Assembly (NCBI GenBank): GCA_947624475.1
Contig: CANQKK010000058.1
Span: 1 to 5,468, forward strand
Source: an uncultured Bacilli bacterium
GTDB taxonomy: Bacteria; Bacillota_I; Bacilli_A; RF39; UBA660
DNA: 5,468 nucleotides
Direction: 5' to 3'
This document shows positions 1-5,454 of the stretch, in pieces. Position numbers and translations under genes: made by a program. Each line of letters starts with the position of its first letter. The first letter of the stretch is position 1. Below the pieces are notes generated by a model. It was not told the DNA's origin, did not search any database, and saw only the letters and a list, made by a program, of their open reading frames with translations.

Positions 1-2
1 GC

Positions 3-34
3 CAAAAAAATGGAATTTTATTTTTCCATTTTTT
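3..34 (-). terminator. Intrinsic terminator of the ABC exporter-DUF1653 operon
   Basis: Positions 5-15 pair with 24-34 as an 11-bp stem with an 8-base loop. Read on the minus strand, the 3' arm ends in seven consecutive T (10 to 4), so the U-tract is part of the stem, as is common in AT-rich genomes. The hairpin begins inside the TAA stop codon of the DUF1653 gene (33-35), so there is almost no 3' untranslated region. The opposite strand also carries a six-T tract (29-34), so some bidirectional activity is possible. Confidence 0.75.
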
Positions 35-272
35 ATTTATTGTGTTTTTTTGAAACATCAATTAATTCAAAACGATATTTTTGTTTTATATTGGGATACT
101 TTTCATGGTCGACTTCCGATAGAAACAGTTTTTTGGGTCTAGCCCATACTTCATTATCATGGGTATAAATAACTAGTGGCTCTAATGTTTCACTATGCTT
201 AGCCTCGGCAATGACAGTAACTTCCATACCTTTAAAATGTCTATAAACACCATTTATTTTTAGTTCGTTCAT
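33..272 (-). CDS. DUF1653 family protein
   Basis: A 79-residue protein that matches the small DUF1653 family, usually about 65-80 residues, so it appears full length. The family-like motifs visible are YRHFKG (10-15), AKHSET (24-29), the VIY strand (34-36), WARP followed by a Phe (43-50), and a C-terminal QKYRFEL (64-70). The family is widespread in bacteria and has no established biochemical function; it looks like a small soluble beta-rich cytoplasmic protein. There is no signal peptide or membrane segment. The ATG at 270-272 is supported by an AAAGGAG ribosome binding site ending five bases upstream. The gene lies 18 bases after the ABC exporter stop codon with no terminator between them, so the two are almost certainly co-transcribed. 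I see nothing that ties its function to export, and the pairing may be incidental. Confidence 0.9.
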   Translation of the reverse strand: MNELKINGVYRHFKGMEVTVIAEAKHSETLEPLVIYTHDNEVWARPKKLFLSEVDHEKYPNIKQKYRFELIDVSKKHNK

Positions 273-290
273 TATTTCTCCTTTCGATAA

Positions 291-2744
291 TTATTCTGTT
301 CGAAGAGCAATTACTGGATCTTTTTTAGCAGCCATCTTCGATGGAATAATACCGGCGATTAGGGTTAGAAGAACACTTATGATAATTAGCGTAACTGCTC
401 CGTAAAGGGGCAAGATGGCTACTCTTTTAACACTAAATAAATTATTTACAATAATGTTAATTGGTATACATAGAAGAAGAGTTATTATAATTCCAGAGAT
501 ACCGGAAGCAAATCCTTCGATAATAGTTTCAGCATTAAATACTCTAGTTATATCTTTTTTGCTTGCTCCGATAGCTCTTAGAATTCCTATCTCTTTGGTT
601 CTTTCTAAGACACTAATATAAGTTATAATTGCTATCATGATGCTAGATACGATTAAGGAGATGGCTACAAAGGCAATTAGAATATAGGATACGACATCGA
701 TAATCGTAGTAATTCCCGATAACATCGTTCCAACATAATCGGTGTATTTAATGGTATTTTCTTCATCAACCGTATCGTTATAGTCATCGATAAATTTTTC
801 AACTTGCTCTTTAGAATCAAAATCTTTGGGATAAATATTTATCATGCTAGGCTTAGATAAGTCTGCTATTCCAAGAGTTTGAAGATTATTTTCATAAGTA
901 GAAGTAATGTTATCGAACGCTCTTCCTGTCAAGACGTTTACTTCTGGATTTGCCCTCTGATCTTTAGTTATATCTTTGTTATTTATCTCGCTTATGACGT
1001 GCTCGGTTAGAGCATGGGTATATCCGATAAAACCTTTATTCGCCGCAGTGGCGTCTTTTCTTTCTTTGACAATACCTACTACTTTTAGTTCAATTCCGTT
1101 ATCGAAAAGATTTTCAAGGTAAGCGGAATTACTTGATTTATCGACCCAAATATTTCCTTCTTTTTGATAATAGTCACTATTTAATATTAATTTATAGGTG
1201 GTATTTAAGAATTTATCGTAATCATAGGAAATACTTTCAACATTTTCCTTTTCTCCATTTGATACTTTATCGACGATGTCTTTTAGGGAATTTCTATTTT
1301 CGATGTCGAGAGAATAAATAACAGAAAGAGGAATATTGTTATTTTCATCTACTACGAGGACTAATTCGTTATAATTTTCAGGGAACTTTCCACTTAATAC
1401 TTCGTACTGGCTATCTAAAAGAGTACTATTGTTTATTAATTCGTGGAAAACGTTACTGAGAAGAGCACTAGGTCCAGTTGGCATCGTAATATTTCCTCCC
1501 ATCATATTACTCATATTGTAATTTGCAACATTGGGGTTTACTTTTACGATTTCATCGTGACTATTTTTACTATATATTTGAAGATCTAAGTTATAGGCAT
1601 ACTGAATATCTGTCGTATAATTTTTTATTTCTTTATTATTATCTAGATACTCTTTGAATTTGGTAAGATTATTAGTAAATACTGAAGACTGAAGAGTTAA
1701 ATAAGGACTATTTGTTATGTCATCAGTTGTACAAATTTTATTTTCCTCACAAGTAACTTTGGGAATATCGGTTATATTTTCGATCATGGCCGTAAAGTCT
1801 ATCGAACTTTCCTCAATAGTTAAAGGGTAACTGGATAGAGTCTGTCTTTGGACGCGGTCAATGTACTCTTGAACGCCATTTGACAGTGACATGATAAGTG
1901 CAATTCCAATTATACCGATACTTCCGGTAAAGGCAGTTAAAATGGTCCTTCCTTTTTTAGTCATAAGGTTATTTAAACTGAGTGATAGTGCAGTTTTCAA
2001 GTTCATCTGTGTTTTTTTGGTGCTTGCTTTTTCTTTAGCGGGGTCTAAACTTGGTTCTTCCTTTCCATTATATGGATTAGTATCTCCCTCGACCTCACCA
2101 TCTTTTAATTTGATTATTCTAGTCGAGTACTCTTTAGCCAAATCAGGATTATGGGTTACCATTATGATAAGGCGCTCTTTCGAAATATCTTTTAAGATTT
2201 TCATTATTTGAATGCTGGTATCGGAATCTAAGGCTCCAGTAGGTTCATCGGCGAGGATGATTTCGGGGTCATTTACGATAGCACGAGCAATGGCAACTCT
2301 CTGCATTTGACCACCGGATAACTCGCCCGGTCTTTTGTTGATATGCTTTTTGAGACCAACTTTGACTAGGGCTTCTTTGGCCCTTTTTCTTCTTTCTTTT
2401 TTAGAGATTCCCGACAAGGTAAGCGCTAGTTCGACATTGGATAAAACTGACTGATGGGTAATTAAGTTGTAACTTTGAAAGACAAAACCGACACGATGAT
2501 TTCGGTATGTATCCCAATCTCTATCAGTATATTTCTTGGTGCTAGTTTCGTTTATTATTAAATCTCCCGAATCGTAGTGATCGAGGCCACCAATAATATT
2601 TAGAAGGGTCGTCTTTCCACTTCCCGAAGGGCCTAAAATCGAAGCGAACTCGTTTTTACGGAAATTTATACTTACTTTATTTAAGGCAGTCTGTTTAAAA
2701 CCGACAGTTTCGTAAGTTTTGGTTATTTTTTGTAATTCTAACAT
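291..2744 (-). CDS. MacB/FtsX-type ABC exporter, fused ATPase and permease
   Basis: An 817-residue fusion. Residues 1-220 are an ABC ATPase of the LolD/MacB class: Walker A GPSGSGKT (38-45), Q-loop Q90, signature LSGGQ (142-146), Walker B IILADE with catalytic E167 (162-167), D-loop ALD (171-173) and switch His198. A charged linker (about 218-250) leads to TM1 (about 268-289), a large extracytoplasmic region (about 290-680), and TM2-TM4 (about 681-709, 742-768, 780-802). The loop after TM2, ERTKEIGILRAIGA (714-727), is the FtsX-domain coupling motif, and the chain ends with the family's DPVIALR. Homodimers of this class couple cytoplasmic ATP hydrolysis to mechanical work outside the membrane, exporting peptides, macrolides or lipids or sensing antimicrobial peptides; the substrate here is unknown. 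The extracytoplasmic region is roughly 390 residues, clearly larger than that of E. coli MacB (whole protein about 650). C332 and C338 could form a small disulfide loop. Start: ATG with AAAGGA seven bases upstream. It heads an operon with the DUF1653 gene. All ATPase residues are intact. Confidence 0.95.
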   Translation of the reverse strand: MLELQKITKTYETVGFKQTALNKVSINFRKNEFASILGPSGSGKTTLLNIIGGLDHYDSGDLIINETSTKKYTDRDWDTYRNHRVGFVFQSYNLITHQSVLSNVELALTLSGISKKERRKRAKEALVKVGLKKHINKRPGELSGGQMQRVAIARAIVNDPEIILADEPTGALDSDTSIQIMKILKDISKERLIIMVTHNPDLAKEYSTRIIKLKDGEVEGDTNPYNGKEEPSLDPAKEKASTKKTQMNLKTALSLSLNNLMTKKGRTILTAFTGSIGIIGIALIMSLSNGVQEYIDRVQRQTLSSYPLTIEESSIDFTAMIENITDIPKVTCEENKICTTDDITNSPYLTLQSSVFTNNLTKFKEYLDNNKEIKNYTTDIQYAYNLDLQIYSKNSHDEIVKVNPNVANYNMSNMMGGNITMPTGPSALLSNVFHELINNSTLLDSQYEVLSGKFPENYNELVLVVDENNNIPLSVIYSLDIENRNSLKDIVDKVSNGEKENVESISYDYDKFLNTTYKLILNSDYYQKEGNIWVDKSSNSAYLENLFDNGIELKVVGIVKERKDATAANKGFIGYTHALTEHVISEINNKDITKDQRANPEVNVLTGRAFDNITSTYENNLQTLGIADLSKPSMINIYPKDFDSKEQVEKFIDDYNDTVDEENTIKYTDYVGTMLSGITTIIDVVSYILIAFVAISLIVSSIMIAIITYISVLERTKEIGILRAIGASKKDITRVFNAETIIEGFASGISGIIITLLLCIPINIIVNNLFSVKRVAILPLYGAVTLIIISVLLTLIAGIIPSKMAAKKDPVIALRTE

Positions 2745-2751
2745 ATTATTT

Positions 2752-2757
2752 TCCTTT
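2752..2757 (-). promoter_or_regulatory. Ribosome binding site of the ABC exporter gene
   Basis: AAAGGA on the minus strand, seven bases before the ATG at 2742-2744. This supports the chosen start, which places the first residues (MLELQKITKTY) exactly where ABC ATPases begin. Confidence 0.75.
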
Positions 2758-2837
2758 CATTTTTATTCTTTGCTAACGATATATTATGCTACCATTTATA
2801 TTTTATAACTTTAACTGTAATAAACTTTCCACTCTAG

Positions 2838-2866
2838 ATTATAGCATATAGTATTTAGTTTGTAAA
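2838..2866 (-). promoter_or_regulatory. Sigma-A promoter of the ABC exporter operon, extended -10
   Basis: On the minus strand the -35 box is TTTACA (2866-2861; five of six match TTGACA). It is followed by a 17-base spacer ending in TGC and a perfect TATAAT -10 box (2843-2838), so the TG extended -10 element is present. The predicted start of transcription is near 2831, giving a leader of about 87 bases before the ATG. The promoter lies just downstream of the nth terminator, so the exporter operon is an independent unit. I found no convincing attenuator hairpin, riboswitch or operator in the leader (2745-2831). Confidence 0.85.
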
Positions 2867-2871
2867 CTTGG

Positions 2872-2909
2872 AAAAAAAAGAAATTTCTAAAGTGCTTTAC
2901 TTGTAGAAA
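2872..2909 (-). terminator. Intrinsic terminator after nth
   Basis: On the minus strand TTTCTA (2909-2904) pairs with TAGAAA (2889-2884), and AAGT (2902-2899) pairs with ACTT (2893-2890). This gives a 10-bp stem with one bulged C and a five-base loop. The stem is followed by TTTC and then eight T (2879-2872). It lies about 45 bases beyond the nth stop codon and directly before the next promoter, as expected for the end of the membrane protein-dnaD-nth operon. Confidence 0.75.
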
Positions 2910-2953
2910 CATTCTTTTTAATTATTAGGTATAGGAGGCTGAGTGTAATTTTT

Positions 2954-3619
2954 TTAATTATTGACAGTGATTTTACACTTTTTTGGTGATTTAGATACTA
3001 CTTTTTTATAATACTTACACTGTTTTTGAAGAAGGCATCCATCACAACTTGGTTTAATACTCTTACAGTTATATCTTCCAAAGAAGACAAGTTGGTGATG
3101 AACTTTACTCCATTTATCTTTAGGAATTTTTTTCATAAGTTTTTTCTCAACTTCTAAAACAGTATCATCGTCTTTAGCAAGACCAAGCCTTTTACTTACT
3201 CTCTCGACATGTGTATCTACTGCAATAGTGGGCTCATTATAGATAACAGATAAAAAGACATTGATGGTCTTTCTTCCTACTCCTGGAAGTGTAAGTAAAT
3301 ATGCTCTATCATTTGGAATAGTAGTAATATTATCTCTAACTAATTTGGCTGATATATCTTTGATAAAGAGGCTCTTCTTTTTATAGGTTCCTATTGGTTT
3401 TATTATTTTTTCGATATCCTCTAAAGGAGCAGATGCTAGTTTCTCTAGAGTATCGTATTTTTTAAAGAGGACTTCATTTACCATATTTACTCTCTTATCG
3501 GTCGTCTGAGCGGACATGACGATGGCAATTAAAAGTTCGTAGTCTTTAGTAAACTTAAGTTCACAGATAGGATTAGGATACAAACTATCTAAATAATTTA
3601 AAATACTATTAATCATCAT
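2954..3619 (-). CDS. nth: Endonuclease III (DNA glycosylase/AP lyase)
   Basis: A 221-residue enzyme of base-excision repair. It removes oxidised pyrimidines from DNA and cleaves the abasic site by beta-elimination. All expected landmarks are present: MSAQTTD (35-41; Q38 aligns with Q41 of E. coli Nth), the helix-hairpin-helix LPGVGRKT (111-118) with catalytic Lys117, VDTH (134-137) with catalytic Asp135, and the [4Fe-4S] ligands C185, C192, C195 and C201 in the canonical C-x6-C-x2-C-x5-C spacing. E. coli Nth has 211 residues; this one adds a Lys-rich tail of about 20 residues after the cluster. Its first 11 bases overlap the end of dnaD. There is no clear Shine-Dalgarno sequence before the ATG, so translation is probably coupled to termination on dnaD. 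A second in-frame ATG directly follows the first (3614-3616), so the true start could be one codon later. The dnaD-nth pair is also adjacent in Bacillus. Confidence 0.97.
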   Translation of the reverse strand: MMINSILNYLDSLYPNPICELKFTKDYELLIAIVMSAQTTDKRVNMVNEVLFKKYDTLEKLASAPLEDIEKIIKPIGTYKKKSLFIKDISAKLVRDNITTIPNDRAYLLTLPGVGRKTINVFLSVIYNEPTIAVDTHVERVSKRLGLAKDDDTVLEVEKKLMKKIPKDKWSKVHHQLVFFGRYNCKSIKPSCDGCLLQKQCKYYKKVVSKSPKKCKITVNN

Positions 3620-4262
3620 TTAACCAGTCGTAATAGAAGACATCTTTAGCCTCTTCTTTTTTACTTTCACGGTATTTATTTTTTGCTTCGATGATATCTT
3701 TTTTATTTTTGTATCCTTTTTTACGCCAGTCATAGAGTATTTTTTCAATGTACCTAAAACTTGTGACACCATTGTAGATGGCTTCTTTTAGAGCCTCCAT
3801 AATTAGTTCGTGACTAAAGTTATCATCGATCCATCCTTTTATTATCTGACACTCCATCGAGGATATGGTACGACCAAATTCACTTTCAAAAATAGAAAAT
3901 AAATCACTACTTTCTAAATCTTTATTTTCTTCTTTTTTACCTATGAGAAAATTAGTTAGTTTTTTATATAGTAGTTCTAGGGAAATATATTCTTCACTCT
4001 TACCATCACTACCTTTTTCGACAGTAATAGAAATTATCTTTTTTTCATTTAAGTTATTTAATATTTCCATTACTTTGTATTTGTCTAGTCCAAGAGCATT
4101 AGATATAGATTCGGGGTTATAGACTATTCTATCACCACTATCAATAATAAAGATTAGAATGATAAGTTCTTCCGCTGTTATGCCAAGTCTTAAATAACAA
4201 CGAAAAAGACATCTCGGTAAAACAATGGGTTTCTCTTTTAATAGTTTTTCTATTTCATCCAT
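3609..4262 (-). CDS. dnaD: DnaD replication initiation (primosome) protein
   Basis: A 217-residue protein that remodels DnaA-bound origin DNA and helps load the replicative helicase in Firmicutes (B. subtilis DnaD has 232 residues). The N-terminal winged-helix, oligomerising domain covers about residues 10-105 (PRCLFRCYLRLGIT..EELIIL resembles the B. subtilis region). The DNA-binding C-terminal domain covers about 120-185, with FESEFGRTISSMEC (125-138) and the hallmark YxxxIxxxW as Y171, I175 and W179 in SFRYIEKILYDWRKKG. The extreme C-terminus FYYDWLNDD resembles the FYNWLEQ end I recall for B. subtilis DnaD, so the protein appears complete. The ATG directly abuts the stop codon of the upstream gene, and its AGGAGG lies inside that gene seven bases upstream. 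Its own 3' end overlaps nth. Unlike in B. subtilis, asnS is not directly upstream. Confidence 0.95.
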   Translation of the reverse strand: MDEIEKLLKEKPIVLPRCLFRCYLRLGITAEELIILIFIIDSGDRIVYNPESISNALGLDKYKVMEILNNLNEKKIISITVEKGSDGKSEEYISLELLYKKLTNFLIGKKEENKDLESSDLFSIFESEFGRTISSMECQIIKGWIDDNFSHELIMEALKEAIYNGVTSFRYIEKILYDWRKKGYKNKKDIIEAKNKYRESKKEEAKDVFYYDWLNDD

Positions 4263-4670
4263 TTAAGCACCTCCTACTTGAGATTCATACTCTAATTTTA
4301 GGGTTTTAACATTATAAAATTTATAGGTAAGTTTATCTTTTTCTTTAACTTTCTCTTTATAATATAAATTATTTCGACGATAGGTAAAATCTAAATCACT
4401 TTCTTTTATTTCAGTAAGAGAAAGTGAAAATACTTTTTCATAATTTAAATCTAAAACAATTACTTCTTTATTAGTAGTTAGAATATAATAGTTATTATCT
4501 TTACTTATATTATCAATTTCTTCGATACTTGTATTATCTTTGATGTCTTTCTTTATTTTATTTAAATAACTATTATTTTTAGATACCGGATAGATGAAGA
4601 ATAGGAATGCTAAGATAGTAGCAATAAGCAGAGCGATAATTATAAATAGTAGTCTTTTTTTCTTTTTCAT
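4263..4670 (-). CDS. Single-pass membrane protein, possibly YpmB-like
   Basis: A 135-residue protein with a basic N-terminus (MKKKKR), one membrane segment (about 7-28) and a hydrophilic region of about 107 residues predicted to lie outside the cell. I do not recognise the family with confidence. Its architecture, the strand-like YYILTTNKEVIVLDL (61-75) and the closing YKFYNVKTLKLEYES (116-130) recall B. subtilis YpmB (DUF5590/PepSY-like). YpmB is encoded a few genes before asnS-dnaD-nth in Bacillus, so both position and shape fit; this is inference. Only two Gly occur, both in the final QVGGA that encodes the dnaD ribosome binding site. Start: ATG with AAAGGA 11 bases upstream, a longer gap than usual, but an N-terminus of KKKKR plus hydrophobic helix is sensible. 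It is the first gene of the operon with dnaD and nth, and its stop codon abuts the dnaD start. Confidence 0.82.
   Translation of the reverse strand: MKKKKRLLFIIIALLIATILAFLFFIYPVSKNNSYLNKIKKDIKDNTSIEEIDNISKDNNYYILTTNKEVIVLDLNYEKVFSLSLTEIKESDLDFTYRRNNLYYKEKVKEKDKLTYKFYNVKTLKLEYESQVGGA
4270..4275 (-). promoter_or_regulatory. dnaD ribosome binding site inside the upstream gene
   Basis: A perfect AGGAGG on the minus strand, seven bases before the dnaD ATG at 4260-4262. It lies wholly within the last codons of the upstream membrane protein (GTA GGA GGT GCT TAA, encoding VGGA). It is the strongest Shine-Dalgarno sequence of the operon and fixes the dnaD start. Confidence 0.9.
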
Positions 4671-4681
4671 ATTTTAGATTA

Positions 4682-4687
4682 TCCTTT
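4682..4687 (-). promoter_or_regulatory. Ribosome binding site of the small membrane protein
   Basis: AAAGGA on the minus strand, 11 bases before the ATG at 4668-4670. The gap is longer than the usual 5-9 bases, which may lower translation efficiency. No better-placed start codon exists in this frame. Confidence 0.6.
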
Positions 4688-4730
4688 CTTTTATTATACT
4701 TCTTCTACTGATATATAACTTTATGAGCTT

Positions 4731-4759
4731 ATTATACTATGATTTTTATTTTTTGTGAA
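4731..4759 (-). promoter_or_regulatory. Sigma-A promoter of the membrane protein-dnaD-nth operon
   Basis: On the minus strand the -35 box is TTCACA (4759-4754; five of six match TTGACA), followed by a 17-base spacer and a perfect TATAAT -10 box (4736-4731). The -35 box lies inside the last codons of the lipoprotein gene and the -10 lies just past its stop codon. The predicted transcript starts near 4724, giving a leader of about 54 bases. A second TATAAT (4698-4693) lies closer to the gene but has no recognisable -35 at 16-18 bases, so I treat it as a chance match. Confidence 0.8.
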
Positions 4760-5378
4760 TAGTTTTTCCTCTTATTTTATCTTGCTTAATAGTAAAACTA
4801 TCATTACTTATAGTTACAGTTGTATAGTCTGTTGGGCTAATAATATAGGTATCAATCCAGACGAAGGCAAGATGCTCCATAAACTTATAATTGAACCTAT
4901 TATAACTATTATAGAAGAGAACCTTTATATTATTATTTAATGTTATATAAAAATTATAATCAGGATTATATAAATAGATGAAATCACAGGTACTAAAATT
5001 ATCTTGGTTAATATTTTTAATATAGATACAAAAATTATTATTATTTAGTTGAATTTCTATCTTATCATTTAATTTAAAAATTACATCATCTAAAACAAGA
5101 TTATCTTTAAGAATATACTCTTCTTTAGATTTTATTTTTTTATTATTAGTACTTTTATATTTAATGAGATAATCGACATCAATATTAATATTAGGTTTAT
5201 TAAGTAGTAAAAGATAATACTCACTATCTTTATTTATTAAAATAGATGTTTCATTATTAGTTCTAATAAACCTAAGAGAATCTTCTTCTAAATAGTTGTA
5301 GTCTTCTAATTTAATGGTATATGATTTCGAACAAGAACATAAAAAAAGAATACTTATAATTAATACTAAATATCTCAT
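4746..5378 (-). CDS. Putative lipoprotein of unknown function
   Basis: A 210-residue protein. The first 16 residues form a short type II signal peptide: MRY, a hydrophobic run, and the lipobox LCSC with Cys16 as the predicted lipidated residue (Cys at -2 is slightly unusual). The mature part would be anchored on the outer face of the membrane. I do not recognise a family. The order of segments faintly recalls a ComEC-type metallo-beta-lactamase fold: SILINKDSEYYLLLL (45-59), DVDYLIKY (67-74), NNNNFCIYI (112-120), KVLFYNS (152-158), DTYIISP (176-182). The metal-binding HxHxDH, GD and HHGS motifs are all absent, so this would be a non-catalytic relative at most. Composition is extreme: one Gly and one Ala in the whole chain, and very many Asn, Ile, Lys, Leu and Tyr. 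The start codon lies in a perfect palindrome and has no Shine-Dalgarno sequence. No terminator separates it from the next operon, so read-through into dnaD is possible. Confidence 0.82.
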   Translation of the reverse strand: MRYLVLIISILFLCSCSKSYTIKLEDYNYLEEDSLRFIRTNNETSILINKDSEYYLLLLNKPNINIDVDYLIKYKSTNNKKIKSKEEYILKDNLVLDDVIFKLNDKIEIQLNNNNFCIYIKNINQDNFSTCDFIYLYNPDYNFYITLNNNIKVLFYNSYNRFNYKFMEHLAFVWIDTYIISPTDYTTVTISNDSFTIKQDKIRGKTIHKK

Positions 5379-5397
5379 AATAATTATTATGAGATAT
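5370..5397. repeat. Perfect 28-bp palindrome over the lipoprotein start codon
   Basis: All 14 base pairs match around a centre between 5383 and 5384. The half-site is ATATCTCATAATAA, and flanking base 5369 no longer pairs with 5398. The lipoprotein ATG (5376-5378, minus strand) lies within one arm. As DNA this could be an operator for a dimeric regulator. As RNA it would fold into a hairpin of about 12 bp with an AATT loop and hold the start codon in its 3' arm. No -35/-10 pair is convincing in the 70 bases upstream of the gene. Confidence 0.85.
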
Positions 5398-5414
5398 AAA
5401 ACAAAAAAGAAACT

Positions 5415-5454
5415 AAAAAATAGATATTTCCATTTTTTTGAAAATATCTATTTT
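5415..5454 (-). terminator. AT-rich hairpin, probable terminator of an off-window gene
   Basis: Positions 5417-5429 pair with 5442-5454 as a perfect 13-bp stem with a 12-base loop. Read on the minus strand, the 3' arm runs into six T (5420-5415). It fits an intrinsic terminator for a minus-strand gene lying beyond 5468. There is only one G-C pair in the stem, so stability is modest. It lies about 17 bases from the 28-bp palindrome, and no gene is evident between 5379 and 5468. Confidence 0.55.

Noticed and set aside
415..621. Plus-strand 68-codon frame opposite the exporter permease
   Set aside because: It is antisense to conserved FtsX-domain sequence, has no ribosome binding site, and its hydrophobicity is an echo of the TM-coding strand.
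1891..2211. Plus-strand 106-codon frame opposite the exporter linker and ATPase end
   Set aside because: It is antisense to the ATPase end, linker and TM1 of an intact exporter, with no recognisable protein motif or start signal.
2746..2760. Four-codon leader frame (MKGK) before the exporter as a regulatory peptide
   Set aside because: It is too short to support as a gene. It coincides with the ribosome binding site and probably arises by chance in AT-rich sequence; kept only as a remark in the leader finding.
2934..2966. Plus-strand AGGAGG and TTGACA near the nth 3' end as signals for a plus-strand gene
   Set aside because: The AGGAGG is followed only by GTG TAA, and the TTGACA has no -10 box at the right distance. 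No plus-strand coding frame follows.
3865..4122. Plus-strand 85-codon frame opposite dnaD
   Set aside because: It is antisense to a well-matched DnaD. The Ser/Leu-rich translation is typical of a shadow frame.
4693..4698. Second TATAAT upstream of the small membrane protein
   Set aside because: No -35-like hexamer is found at 16-18 bases, and it would leave a very short leader. The upstream TTCACA/TATAAT pair is far better.
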